Below are positions 1 through 10,178 of a DNA stretch of 58,858 nt, one piece after another. The first letter of the stretch is position 1; each line of letters opens with the position of its first letter. The position numbers and the translations under genes are program-made. Below the pieces are notes generated by a model. It was not told the DNA's origin. It ran no database searches and was given only the letters and a program-made list of their open reading frames with translations. The DNA is from Caulobacter vibrioides OR37 (GTDB taxonomy: Bacteria > Pseudomonadota > Alphaproteobacteria > Caulobacterales > Caulobacteraceae), in contig NZ_APMP01000028.1 of assembly GCF_000372645.1 (NCBI RefSeq), positions 1-58,858 of the forward strand, given 5' to 3'.

Positions 1-1097
<1,097 letters not shown>

Positions 1098-1282
1098 GGC
1101 GGGGCTCCCCAGATATTTTGGCGGTTCGAGATCAGTATTGCGTGCCTCGAATGGCTCGAAACCCTATCGGGGCTTCATGAAAACTCAATCGCTAGAGCAT
1201 TCGAAAATCTTGATTGGGCCGCGACATTTCGACCCACAGTGCAGTTTCGAGACAACCCAGAGGTCGAGGCGACCGGGGCCTC

Positions 1283-1921
1283 CTAAAGCTTGGGTTCCGA
1301 AAGCAGGAACTCGGCCTCGACCACCAGGGTCACCTGGTTGCCTATGGAGGGCATGGCCAAAAGCCCGAACTGGTTACGATCGATCACGGCCTTGGCGTCG
1401 AAGCCCAGGCGATAGCCGGGCGCGCCCGAGCCGGGCCCCGCGCGATTGAACCTTACATCCAGCGTCACGGGTCGCGTCACGCCCAGGAAGGTCAGGTCCC
1501 CGGTCACCTTGGCGTCGCGATCTCCATACCGCTCGACGCGCGTCGACTTGAACGTCGCGCTCGGAAAGGCGGCGCTATTGAAGATGGATGCGCCCCGCAA
1601 GGTCTCGTCGAATTTCGGAAGCCCCGAAGCCGCCTTGGTCATGTCGATGCTGATATCGAGCTTGCTGGCTTCGGGATGCGCCACGTCCAGAACAAGCGAC
1701 CCGGACACGTCCGTCAACATGGCCTGGAACGTCGAAAATCCGTTGTGGCTGACGCTCCAAGCCACGCGCGTGTGGTTGGGATCGACTCGGTAGTGTCCGG
1801 ATCGCGCCTCGGCGGGGTTCACGCTCGCCTGAGCGGTCGGCGCCCGGGTCTGGGCTGGGGCAAGACCCGCCGCCCCCAGAAGGCAAACGCTTGAGATCGC
1901 CGCGAGACAGTATCTGAACAC
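1283..1921 (-). CDS. YceI family periplasmic protein
   Basis: Predicted 212-residue secreted protein of the YceI lipocalin-like family, whose characterised members bind polyisoprenoid-type lipids in the periplasm. A GTG start at 1921 is preferred: it has a GGGAGA ribosome site seven bases upstream and begins a signal peptide (VFRYCLAAISSVCLLGAAGL...APAQ). The mature part shows the family pattern: YRVDPNHTRVAWSVSHNGFS near the N-terminus, then FKSTRVERYGDRDAKVTGDL and the L-GVTRPVTLDVRFN signature. A longer reading frame continues upstream to 2170 but lacks a signal peptide at its start. It is divergent from the porin at 2226, and the two share a 304-bp promoter region. Ligand and role are not shown by the sequence. 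Confidence 0.85.
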   Translation of the reverse strand: MFRYCLAAISSVCLLGAAGLAPAQTRAPTAQASVNPAEARSGHYRVDPNHTRVAWSVSHNGFSTFQAMLTDVSGSLVLDVAHPEASKLDISIDMTKAASGLPKFDETLRGASIFNSAAFPSATFKSTRVERYGDRDAKVTGDLTFLGVTRPVTLDVRFNRAGPGSGAPGYRLGFDAKAVIDRNQFGLLAMPSIGNQVTLVVEAEFLLSEPKL

Positions 1922-2225
1922 CCGAAGCTCTCCCGATGAATGGTCGTTGGCTCGCCACCAAGACGCGGAAACGGTCGAACGCTCCGCTCGGCGAGAGCGC
2001 GCCAAGATCGCACTCCCGCGCCCCGTATCGTCAAGGGCCCAGCCGGGCCCTCGAACGGGGCGAAGGCCCCTCCCGTGGGGCCATCTGTCACGGCGACGCT
2101 TATCGCCCCCAAGGCACACGCTTAGCGGATCGACCCAAGCCGCCCGCGCCGAACACGACGCCGAGGCCACGTCGATAGAGAAGTAAAATCAATTACTTCC
2201 TCCAAACATGGGGACGGAAACAATC
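1922..2225. promoter_or_regulatory. Divergent promoter region between yceI-like gene and porin
   Basis: 304 bp with no credible gene. It must carry the promoters of the leftward YceI gene and the rightward porin. The most visible structure is the perfect inverted repeat at 2180-2199, listed separately. The rest is GC-rich and shows no clear promoter boxes to my eye. Confidence 0.4.
2180..2199. promoter_or_regulatory. Perfect 7-bp inverted repeat (GAAGTAA-N6-TTACTTC), candidate operator
   Basis: GAAGTAA at 2180-2186 and TTACTTC at 2193-2199 are exact reverse complements separated by six A/T-rich bases. The site ends 26 bp before the porin start. It is either a protein-binding operator or a small hairpin in the porin leader. 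The symmetry and location suggest regulation of the porin; the regulator is unknown. Confidence 0.45.
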
Positions 2226-3632
2226 ATGAAAAGGCATGGACTTCTCATCTCCGCGATCCTTGCGGGCGCGCTCGGAACGGCGTCCTCGGCGGCGGCGGAC
2301 ACCACCGACGCTCTGCTCGGCAAGCTGTTGGCCAAGGGCATTTTGACGCAGGCCGAGTACGATGAACTGATGCGTCGAAAGGCCGTCGACGAACCCATCG
2401 CCTCCGCGTCGGCGCGAGCCCCCAACGCCGACGCGTCATCCGCCAGCGCCAAACCCGACGGGCGGGCGGACAGCTTCGTGCGCACCACCGATAGCGGCGT
2501 CGGCTTCCAGGCCGGCCCCGTCACCGTGAAGTTTTCCGGCTCGGTCAACGGGTTCTATGTCCACGACAGCGGCGCGACGGCTGGCCCTGGGTCAACCGTG
2601 GTCGGCGGCCTGGCCAGCCTTGGGCCCAACACGTCGTCGGTCCGTAACGGCCTTCTGCCAGGCTTCCTCAAGGTGGATGTGACCAGCGTCCAGAACGGCT
2701 TCGATGTCGGAGCCCACTTCGGCCTCTACCCCGGCATCAACAGCGTTTCCAACATCGGCGGCGCCAATTCGGCGGGGTCGCCCACCGCGCTCTCCACCTC
2801 CGGCATCGACGCGCGCCAGACCTATCTGACCATCGGCCGCAAGGATCTGGGCGAGTTGAAGATCGGGCGCGATATCGGCCTGTTCGGCTCCGAAGCGATC
2901 TTGAACGATCTGAGCCTGTTGGGCGTCGGCACCGCGGCGGGCAACAGCGCGCCGAGCAACACCTCGATCGGGCGGATCGGCGTCGGCTACATCTACACCG
3001 ACTTCCAACCGCAGATCACCTACACCTCGCCGAAGTTCGGCGGCTTGCAGATGGCGGTCGGCGTGTTCCAGCCCCTGACCACCGCCGGCGCCAGCGAGGC
3101 CAATTCCAGCCCGGGCTTCCAGGGCAAGCTCACCTACGCGTTCGGCGGACAAGGCTTCAGCGGCCAGCTGTGGGCCAACGCCCTGACCCAGAAGCACGAC
3201 GGCGTCAGCGGCTTTGGCGGCTACACCGGCTCGGCCTATGATCTGGGCGGCAAGCTGACGGCTGGGAAGGCGACCGTCATCGGCTACTACTACAATGGCT
3301 CCGGCGTCGGCACGACGGGGCTCTTCATCCTGGCCGCGACGACCGACGGCCGCAAACGCGACAGCAGCGGCTACTACGTCCAAGGCGCCTACAAGGTCAC
3401 CCGCAAGCTCTCGCTGGGCGCCAGCCATGGCGAAAGCCGGCTGCGCGCGGCGCGCGGGGAGACGTTCCCGACGCTGGTCTCGAAGAACAGCTCGACCCTG
3501 TTCCAGTCGCAATACGCTCTGACGCCCTGGATCAACCTGGTCGGCGAATACACCAAAACCCGTTCGGAGGCCCAGAACGGCAACAGCGCGGAGTCGGACA
3601 CCACGGCTCTGGGCGCGATCCTGTTCTTCTAG
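2226..3632 (+). CDS. Outer-membrane porin (Gram-negative porin family)
   Basis: Predicted 468-residue beta-barrel porin. The ATG at 2226 is chosen because it directly begins a signal peptide (MKRHGLLISAILAGALGTASSAAA) and follows a purine-rich GGGGACGGA. A short helical segment after the cleavage site (LLGKLLAKGILTQAEYDELMRRK) is common at the N-terminus of such alphaproteobacterial porins. The remainder alternates amphipathic strands such as GVGYIYTDFQPQITYTSP and LGELKIGRDIGLFG, and ends with ALGAILFF, an aromatic C-terminus expected for an outer-membrane barrel. Solute specificity cannot be read from the sequence. It is followed by a hairpin-rich repeat. Confidence 0.8.
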   Translation: MKRHGLLISAILAGALGTASSAAADTTDALLGKLLAKGILTQAEYDELMRRKAVDEPIASASARAPNADASSASAKPDGRADSFVRTTDSGVGFQAGPVTVKFSGSVNGFYVHDSGATAGPGSTVVGGLASLGPNTSSVRNGLLPGFLKVDVTSVQNGFDVGAHFGLYPGINSVSNIGGANSAGSPTALSTSGIDARQTYLTIGRKDLGELKIGRDIGLFGSEAILNDLSLLGVGTAAGNSAPSNTSIGRIGVGYIYTDFQPQITYTSPKFGGLQMAVGVFQPLTTAGASEANSSPGFQGKLTYAFGGQGFSGQLWANALTQKHDGVSGFGGYTGSAYDLGGKLTAGKATVIGYYYNGSGVGTTGLFILAATTDGRKRDSSGYYVQGAYKVTRKLSLGASHGESRLRAARGETFPTLVSKNSSTLFQSQYALTPWINLVGEYTKTRSEAQNGNSAESDTTALGAILFF

Positions 3633-3688
3633 AGATAAGGATTGGCGAGAGGGGCGGCGTCGCGGACGCCCCTCCCGCCGACCATACC

Positions 3689-3893
3689 TAGAGCGTGATA
3701 GCCGAAAGTGTGAGCGGTTTCGGCGGTTATCACGCTCTAAATGTTTGATTTAGAGCCTTATTTTCCGCTCGGATGATTCCATTCGAGCGGATAAGGCTCT
3801 AGAGCCGCGCGCGTCGAAACGGAATCGTTTTGACGCGATAACGACGCTCTAAATCAAATACTTAGAGCGTCCCGTCTCGTCGGAAAGCGCTCT
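3689..3893. repeat. Dispersed TAGAGC hairpin repeat, copy 1 (three consecutive hairpins)
   Basis: Hairpin 1: TAGAGCGTGATA (3689-3700) pairs with TATCACGCTCTA (3728-3739), with an inner GCCGAAA/TTTCGGC pair. A linker containing TGATT leads to hairpin 2: TAGAGCCTTAT (3751-3761) pairs with ATAAGGCTCTA (3791-3801), with an inner CCGCTCG/CGAGCGG pair. A third set of inverted repeats (GACGCTCTAA...TTAGAGCGTC) follows to about 3871. The first two hairpins have the same layout as the repeat at 44789-44902. It lies between convergent gene ends (porin and TonB receptor), so it may also act as a bidirectional terminator. Confidence 0.75.
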
Positions 3894-6384
3894 AACGCCC
3901 GAACTGATAGCGCACGCCGGCCCAGATCATTCTGGGCGCGCCAGGCGCATAGAAGGTGGCCGAGCGCACTGGACGCTCGCCGCCGACGATCGGTCCGCTG
4001 AAGGGCCTGGCGATGAAGGCGCCCGTGTCGGTGAAGCCCGTCGCGCGCAGTTGCGCCGCCGTCTCGTATCGCGCGTCGAAGACATTGGTCACTTGAACGA
4101 ACAGCTTCACCGTCTTGGTCGGACGATAGTCCGCGCCCAGATTGAAGACCGCGTAGCCCTTGGTCTTGCCCGCGCCGAGATAGTAGACGCCATCCGGCTG
4201 GTGCGCGTTATTCTCGTTGCCGCGGGCGTAGACGCCGCTCTGGGCGACCATGTCGGCGCTGAGCGCCAGGGCGCTGGTCACGTCCCAGTCCACCTGAGCC
4301 TTGAAGAGATGCTCGGGGATCAGCGGGATCCTGTCGCCCGGCGCGATCTGGATGTTGCCCGCGAAACCCGGGCCGATGTCGTTGGTGCTGTTGCCCGCCC
4401 CGCCGACGGTTTCCGCGGTGCGGTAGTTGGCGCGCAGATAGGTGTAGTTCAGGCTGGCGGACACCGGCCCATGGCGCCCCTCCAGGCCCAGCTCGACGCC
4501 TTCCCGACGCGTGCGTCCGAAGTTCTTGAAATAGCCATAGCCGGCCGTGTCGTCGGCGACGAACAGGATGTCGTCGCGATTGTCCGCCCGGAAGGCGCTG
4601 ATCGTCCAATGGACGCCCGACAACGCGCCGCGCGCGCCCAGCTCGGCCGTGCGTGTCCGAACCTGTTTCAACGGCGGATCGCCGGCCATGGCGTTGGGCA
4701 GCCGGCACGGGTTCGCGGGATCGGCGCAGCCCAGCTCGATGACCGACGGCGCTCGTCCGCCCTGGCTCAGGTTCGCATAGGCCGTAAGGCTGGCGGAGGC
4801 TTTCCAGGTGAGCCCCAAGGCCGGATTGAGGCGTGAAAACCTCGGCGAGCCGTCCAGCGAACCGGGGCCGCCGCCCGGCGTGATGGCGTCGCGATCGCGC
4901 ACATGGTCGACATCGTATCGCGCCGACAGCGTGGCCGACAGGACCGGGGTCAGTTGGAGGATGTCGGCGGCATAGGCGCCGAAGCTCCGTGTCCTGCCCG
5001 AAAGGTCGACGCGAGCGTCGAAGGCGTTTTCGGAATCCTGGGTTCCATCGGCGAAGGCCCCGGGGCCCGTGACGCCGATCACCCCGCGGTCCGCGGTCAG
5101 ATAGCCAAATTGCGACGACTGCAGAAAATGCGCTCGGCTTTCCCTGTAGCCGCCCCCCGCCACGAACATGTTGTCACGCCCGGCCAGGGTTCCTCGCCAG
5201 GCGGCCTGAACCGCGACGCCCCCTTCGCGCTGACGCGCGCCGGTGCGGTTCAGCAGGCCGTTGCACTTCTCGTTCGGCTCGCTGTTCAGCAACGCGTTGG
5301 CGATGCAGCGATAGGAGGGAAACGGGGTGTTGGCCGCGTTCTCGCCGGAAACTGGAAACCCGGCGTAGCCGGCCGCCGCCAGCGCGGCGCGCTCGGCGGC
5401 GTTGGGCTGATAGACGCTCTCGGTCAGCGAGTCGTCGTTGATATCCCCGTTAAGGGTGCGGGTGTGGATCTCGCGAAAATAGAGATTGCCTGACAGGACC
5501 AGCCCGCCGCCCGCGTCGTGATCGAAGGTCAGATTGACCAGACGCGACAGGTTATGGGTGACATCGGGCTTGGTGTAGACGCTCGCCCTGTCGCGCGACA
5601 GGAAGCGCTGCTCCTGCAGGCCGTTGCCGGTCAGATCGGTATTGGCGTAGGCGCCGGAAAGCGTCAGCCGGGTGTGATCCCCTGTCCAGCCAAGCTTGGC
5701 GAACCCTTGCGTGGCGTTGGACGGCGAGGCGTCGCGCCAGCCCTTGTCCTTGAACGCCGACCCGGTCGCATACCAGTCGAAAGCGCCGGACGCGCCGCCG
5801 ATCTCGGCTTCGGCCAGACGTCGGTTGTAGGAGCCGTAGCTCAGTTGCACCATGCCGCCAGGGTCGCGCCGGCCGTCCTTGGTGCGGATCGAGATCGCGC
5901 CGCCCAACGCGTTCAGCCCGAACAACGGATTGGAGCCCGGGACGAGCGCCATATCGGCGATAGCCTGGCGGGGGATCAGGTCCCAGCTGACGACCTCGCC
6001 GAAAGGTTGGTTCAAGCGAACGCCATCGACAAAGACCGACAGGCCCTGCGCCGTGCCCAGCAACGGAGAAGCGGTAAAGCCCCGGTAGTTCAGGTCCGGC
6101 TGCAGCGGATTGTTCTGGATATCGTTGACGTAAACCCCGCGCAGCTTGCGGATCATGAAGGCCGACAGATCCAGCGCATGGCTTCGGTCGATATCCTCGC
6201 CCGTCGCGGTCTGCACGGGCGCGGCCACCTTGTCCGCGTCGACGCCGGCGCCGAGCGGCGTGACGCCCACCACCACGACGGGCGACACGGCCGAGGGGGA
6301 CGCATTGTCGGCCGCCGCGGCGAAACCCGCTGGCAAGCTCAGGACGGCGCCCCACAGAGGCGCGAGCCGGTAACGCGGCCGCAT
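3892..6384 (-). CDS. TonB-dependent outer-membrane receptor
   Basis: Predicted 830-residue outer-membrane active transporter. A signal peptide (LAPLWGAVLSLPAGFAAAA) precedes a plug domain with typical motifs, including NYRGFTASPLLGTAQGLSVFVDG split over a few positions and the NPLFGLNALGGAISI element around residues 145-165. The 22-strand-type barrel follows, with a late VQVTNVFDARYE strand and a terminal WAGVRYQFGR strand. No STN domain is present, so it probably does not signal through FecR. The start ATG at 6384 has GGGAGAG upstream. The ligand is not evident. It is divergent from the bestrophin gene. Confidence 0.9.
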   Translation of the reverse strand: MRPRYRLAPLWGAVLSLPAGFAAAADNASPSAVSPVVVVGVTPLGAGVDADKVAAPVQTATGEDIDRSHALDLSAFMIRKLRGVYVNDIQNNPLQPDLNYRGFTASPLLGTAQGLSVFVDGVRLNQPFGEVVSWDLIPRQAIADMALVPGSNPLFGLNALGGAISIRTKDGRRDPGGMVQLSYGSYNRRLAEAEIGGASGAFDWYATGSAFKDKGWRDASPSNATQGFAKLGWTGDHTRLTLSGAYANTDLTGNGLQEQRFLSRDRASVYTKPDVTHNLSRLVNLTFDHDAGGGLVLSGNLYFREIHTRTLNGDINDDSLTESVYQPNAAERAALAAAGYAGFPVSGENAANTPFPSYRCIANALLNSEPNEKCNGLLNRTGARQREGGVAVQAAWRGTLAGRDNMFVAGGGYRESRAHFLQSSQFGYLTADRGVIGVTGPGAFADGTQDSENAFDARVDLSGRTRSFGAYAADILQLTPVLSATLSARYDVDHVRDRDAITPGGGPGSLDGSPRFSRLNPALGLTWKASASLTAYANLSQGGRAPSVIELGCADPANPCRLPNAMAGDPPLKQVRTRTAELGARGALSGVHWTISAFRADNRDDILFVADDTAGYGYFKNFGRTRREGVELGLEGRHGPVSASLNYTYLRANYRTAETVGGAGNSTNDIGPGFAGNIQIAPGDRIPLIPEHLFKAQVDWDVTSALALSADMVAQSGVYARGNENNAHQPDGVYYLGAGKTKGYAVFNLGADYRPTKTVKLFVQVTNVFDARYETAAQLRATGFTDTGAFIARPFSGPIVGGERPVRSATFYAPGAPRMIWAGVRYQFGR

Positions 6385-6751
6385 CGTTTGAAGCTCTCCC
6401 CAATCCGCTTTGTAAACCTCGCGCCGCCGAGAGATCGCGTGAATCCGGTCGAGCGAGGCTTCTGCTGTTCTAGGTTTAGTTCTGGCTTGGAATTCGAACC
6501 TCGCAAGCGAAGACGCGGCCAGGCGGACGCGTCCAAACGTCGCAAGCCCTGAACACGACGCGCGAGAAAAGCCTCCGCCGACGCCATCGAGCTGGGCTTG
6601 ACCGCATTTCCAGGCCGCTCGCCCGCACTAAATATTTAATAATATCAATTATTTAATTCGAATCAGGGCTATCACCTGCTCCAGTATGTCGCATGGCTAG
6701 CCCGCGTTTTGTGCCGTAAGCCGAACACAACGAAAAAAGAGGTATTCGGTA
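6385..6751. promoter_or_regulatory. Divergent promoter region, TonB receptor / bestrophin
   Basis: 367 bp without a gene. The notable part is a very A/T-rich block at about 6629-6660, starting with the palindrome TAAATATTTA (6629-6638). It stands out sharply in this GC-rich DNA and is a good candidate for a promoter or regulator site. I see no assignable operator for a known regulator. Confidence 0.35.
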
Positions 6752-7648
6752 ATGATCGTCAGGGACAGGCCGGAAACTCTAGATGTTCTGCTGGCGATCC
6801 ACGGTTCGATTATTCCGAAAATCGCGGCCCGCCTCGTCGCCCTGACCGCGATTTCCTTTCTGGCGATACTGCTCCACATCCAGTTCCCGCGACAGATGAT
6901 CCATCTGAGCACGATGCCGTTCGCGCTGATCGGGCTGTCGCTCTCGATCTTCATGAGCTTTCGAAACAACGCTTGTTACGATCGCTGGTGGGAGGCCCGA
7001 AAACTCTGGGGGCAACTGATCATCGCCTCGCGATCCTTCGCTCGGCAGACGGCGACGCTGGATAAGGAGACGCGCGAAGCCTTGCTGACCGGGGTCTGCG
7101 GGTTCACCCACGGCCTCACGGCGCGGTTGCGGGAAAGCGACGAAATCGCCGCCATCGCGCCCTGGGTCCAACATCGCGCGTGGCGGGCGGCGCCCAATCC
7201 GACAGACGCCGTCCTGGCCGAGGTCGGCGCCGAATGTCTGCGCTTAGCCGCCAGCAAGACGATCTCGGATATTCACTACTCGGTGCTCGAAACCAAACTG
7301 TCCGAGCTCAGCGTCGTGCAGGCCGCGTGCGAGCGGATCAAGACCACGCCGCTGCCCTTCGCCTACTCGCTGCTCCTGCATCGCACCGCGCTTCTGTTTT
7401 GCGTTCTCCTGCCGTTCGGCCTCGCGCCGACGCTGGGATGGTGGACCCCTTTGCTGGTCGTGATCGTCAGCTACACCTTTTTCGGTCTCGACGCGCTTGG
7501 GGATCAGCTGGAGGACCCTTTTGGCCATGACGACAATGATCTGCCGCTCGACGCCATGGCCCGCATGGTGGAGCGCGAACTGTTGTTCTCCCTCGGCCGC
7601 GAAGACCTGCCGCCGCCTATCACGCCCGAACGCTACCGGCTGACCTGA
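6752..7648 (+). CDS. Bestrophin family ion channel protein
   Basis: Predicted 298-residue inner-membrane protein of the bestrophin (UPF0187/YneE) family; bacterial relatives form pentameric ion channels. The family signature SFRNNACYDRWWEARKLWG spans residues 69-87, and the conserved acidic EDPFGHDDNDLPLD begins at residue 254. Hydrophobic segments lie near residues 28-43, 55-68 and 205-245. Length is normal. The ATG at 6752 has GAGG upstream. It stands alone on the plus strand; a GC hairpin at 7651-7671 follows the stop. The ion carried is not predictable. Confidence 0.9.
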   Translation: MIVRDRPETLDVLLAIHGSIIPKIAARLVALTAISFLAILLHIQFPRQMIHLSTMPFALIGLSLSIFMSFRNNACYDRWWEARKLWGQLIIASRSFARQTATLDKETREALLTGVCGFTHGLTARLRESDEIAAIAPWVQHRAWRAAPNPTDAVLAEVGAECLRLAASKTISDIHYSVLETKLSELSVVQAACERIKTTPLPFAYSLLLHRTALLFCVLLPFGLAPTLGWWTPLLVVIVSYTFFGLDALGDQLEDPFGHDDNDLPLDAMARMVERELLFSLGREDLPPPITPERYRLT

Positions 7649-8125
7649 CCCGGACGGGCGACGGCCGTCCGCGATCGACGGCGCTCGCATCGCGAGTCAA
7701 ATCCGCCGTCCGCCCGAAAGAGACCAACCCGTTTCATTTGTGGCGACTGCCCTCCACAATTGACCTTCATCCAACACACGCCGCCCCACCTCGGCTCGAC
7801 TGTGCGCTATCAGACGGGCATTCTTATGCACGTTCATCCGATCCTCTCCTGAGGTTCTGTAGCTTCGCAACCACAGCTTCTCGGGTCCGGACCGGATGGA
7901 CAACCCATTGAGAGCTCACATCTAGGTCGCCAAGTCTGGCGACCTTTCGAAGGAGAGCACGCTCTCCCCCGTCCGGCCGCTGGTGGCCTGGAACAGGGGC
8001 TTCCTTTAGCGTCCCGCGGGAGCGCGGAACAGTTCGACCGAAGCAATGCGCCAATCGCTGTCTTTGGCGCGTTTCCAAAGGTTGGACATTCGGTTCGAAA
8101 TCGGGAACGCCGACAGCGAAGCTGT
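7649..8125. other. 477-bp stretch without a recognised gene
   Basis: Between the bestrophin stop and the phospholipase C stop. A GC hairpin CGGACGG/CCGTCCG sits at 7651-7671 without a T-run. Open frames of 60-105 codons occur on the minus strand (for example 7697-7903 and 7834-8148), but they have no good ribosome site, recognisable domain or convincing composition. It may be decayed coding sequence or a leader; I cannot assign it. Confidence 0.3.
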
Positions 8126-10168
8126 TCAGCGCGCCGCGGCGGGATCACTGAGGCTGCCCTCCCCGGACTCGACGTGTCCCGCCAAGCGATAGCTAAGCCC
8201 CGCTGTATTGATCGTCAGGTCGTACCACCGAGCGCTCTGCCTGAGGTCAAAGAGACGAGCGAGCCTCGCGCCGGGCCCCATCGAAATGCTCCGCGACTTG
8301 GGCGCGTAGTGATCGTGAACAGCCAGGTCCAAACGGTGCGCCGTCCGGTTCCTCAAATCCAGCCTCACCCCGCCGTCCGCCGACGTCCGCAGACGCACCT
8401 CAAGCCCGTCGTCGTCACCGCCCTCAAACGCGCGATAGAAGCTGGCCGGCCCGTGCACGACGAGCGCATAGCGCCCGTCGATCGCCTTCCACCGATCCGA
8501 AAGTGACCGACCGGCCCCAACCGTGAACCGCCGAGGCGGCGTCTCGGGCGCAAGTCGATCATTCACGTAAAAGCTGGCCCCCGCCTTGCCGGCGTTACGG
8601 AAGGTCAGGACGACACCCTCCTCCTCCGACTTCAGGTCCACCGCCAGATCGTAAGGCAAAGGCCGCCAGGGACGCTGACCTGGTTCCGCGACCGGCTGGG
8701 GCGGACTGGCGGGGACGACTGGTTTGGGCCGCTTGCCCACCACCGCCTTGTAGGCGTTGAAGGCGGCCTGGTTCGGCAAGGCCAGATCGGCGCTGATCGT
8801 CGCGAGGCGGCGCGGCGGCTCGCCGTTCGGGGTCTTGAAGTCGAAGGCGCTGGTCAGGTCACCGCAAACCGTGCGCCGCCAGGCGCTGATGTTGGGCTCG
8901 TGGACGCCGAACCGCGCCTCCAGGAAACGGATCACCGAGGTATGGTCGAAAACCTCCGAACATACCCAGCCGCCCCGGCTCCAGGGCGAGATGACCAACA
9001 TGGGCACCCGCATGCCCAGGCCGTAGGGTTGCCCGGTCGCCGGATGGCGCTCGTCGTCGGTCGCCACGGTGCTGCGCCCCTCGGCGCGGCTGAACGGCGG
9101 AACGGGCGGAACCACGTGGTCAAAGAAGCCGTCGTTCTCATCGTACATGACCAGGAACACCGTCTTGCTCCAGACGTCCGGGTTCGAGGTCAGGGCGTCG
9201 AGGATCCGCGCCAGATATTCGACGCCATAGGCCGGCGGCCAGTTGGGATGCTCGCAGAAGACCCGGGGCGGGGTGATCCACGAGACCTGGGCCAGGCGGT
9301 CGTTCTCGACGTCGGCCTTCAGTTGCTCCAGCCGCCGAGGCTCGACGCCGGCCTGATACAGTGGATCGCCGGGGCGGGCGGTGTGGAACCGCTCGAACGC
9401 CATCAGCGTGTTCATGCCGCCGTCGCTGTCGTCGTCGCTGGCCAGGTCCGCCCCCTGCCGATACAGGCGCCACGACACCCCGGCGTCCTGCAGGCGCTCG
9501 GCATAGGTCCGCCATTCGGGACCGAAGACGACGCCGTCGGGCTTCTGGGTGATGTCGATGTTGGCGATCACGGGACCGCCGCCCTTGCCGTGATGGTCGA
9601 CACAGCCCGTCATCAGATAGAGGCGATTGGGGCAGGTCGGCCCCTGTAGCGAGGAGAAATAGGCGTCGCAGACGGTGAAGGCGTCCGCCAGGGCGAAGTG
9701 ATAGGGGATGTCCGGGCGCGCCAGATAGCCCATGGTCAGGGGGCCCTTGGCCGGAACCCAGTTGTCGTAGCGCCCCGCGTTCCAAGCCGCGTGGCCGGTC
9801 GCCCAATCGTGGTGGAGGCTCTTCATCACCGGGAAGTTCGTGCCCTCGGCGTCGAAGCGGAACGGCGTGACCACCCCGCCCTTTCCGTCGGGCTGGCGCC
9901 AGACCGGGTCGCCATTCGGCAGGGTCCAGGGCCGCCGATCGGCGAAGCCGCGCACGCCCGACAGCGTCCCGAAGTAGTGATCGAACGAGCGGTTCTCCTG
10001 CATGAAGATCACCACGTGCTCGACGTCGCGGATCGTGCCGGTGCGATGGGCGGCCGGCGTCTCCATGGCCCGCGCCAGGGCGCCGGGCCACAGCTCGGCG
10101 GTCGCCGTCAGGCCCAGCGCCCCGGCCAGGAAGGCCCGCCGCGACGCCTCGTCTCGATGGTCGGTCAT
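8126..10168 (-). CDS. Phosphocholine-type (non-hemolytic-like) phospholipase C, Tat-exported
   Basis: Predicted 680-residue secreted phospholipase C of the acid-phosphatase-like PLC family, which hydrolyses phosphatidylcholine-type lipids to diacylglycerol and a phosphorylated head group. The N-terminus has a twin-arginine signal (ASRRAFLAGALGLTATAELW). The catalytic motif ENRSFDHYFG begins at residue 58. Further family motifs are DYFSSLQGPTCPNRLYLMTG-like sequence (here AYFSSLQGPTCPNRLYLMTG) and YDENDGFFDHVVPP. Two C-terminal beta domains of the PLC type follow. It starts 10 bp after the stop of the upstream STN-type TonB receptor, so it is almost certainly the last gene of the sigma-fecR-receptor operon. 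Exact lipid preference is inferred from family only. Confidence 0.9.
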   Translation of the reverse strand: MTDHRDEASRRAFLAGALGLTATAELWPGALARAMETPAAHRTGTIRDVEHVVIFMQENRSFDHYFGTLSGVRGFADRRPWTLPNGDPVWRQPDGKGGVVTPFRFDAEGTNFPVMKSLHHDWATGHAAWNAGRYDNWVPAKGPLTMGYLARPDIPYHFALADAFTVCDAYFSSLQGPTCPNRLYLMTGCVDHHGKGGGPVIANIDITQKPDGVVFGPEWRTYAERLQDAGVSWRLYRQGADLASDDDSDGGMNTLMAFERFHTARPGDPLYQAGVEPRRLEQLKADVENDRLAQVSWITPPRVFCEHPNWPPAYGVEYLARILDALTSNPDVWSKTVFLVMYDENDGFFDHVVPPVPPFSRAEGRSTVATDDERHPATGQPYGLGMRVPMLVISPWSRGGWVCSEVFDHTSVIRFLEARFGVHEPNISAWRRTVCGDLTSAFDFKTPNGEPPRRLATISADLALPNQAAFNAYKAVVGKRPKPVVPASPPQPVAEPGQRPWRPLPYDLAVDLKSEEEGVVLTFRNAGKAGASFYVNDRLAPETPPRRFTVGAGRSLSDRWKAIDGRYALVVHGPASFYRAFEGGDDDGLEVRLRTSADGGVRLDLRNRTAHRLDLAVHDHYAPKSRSISMGPGARLARLFDLRQSARWYDLTINTAGLSYRLAGHVESGEGSLSDPAAAR

Positions 10169-10178
10169 GACGCCCGCC

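Noticed and set aside
7834..8148. Possible minus-strand gene of 104 codons
   Set aside because: Overlaps the phospholipase C 3' end, has no ribosome site or recognisable motif and a Cys/Arg-rich composition unlike neighbouring genes.
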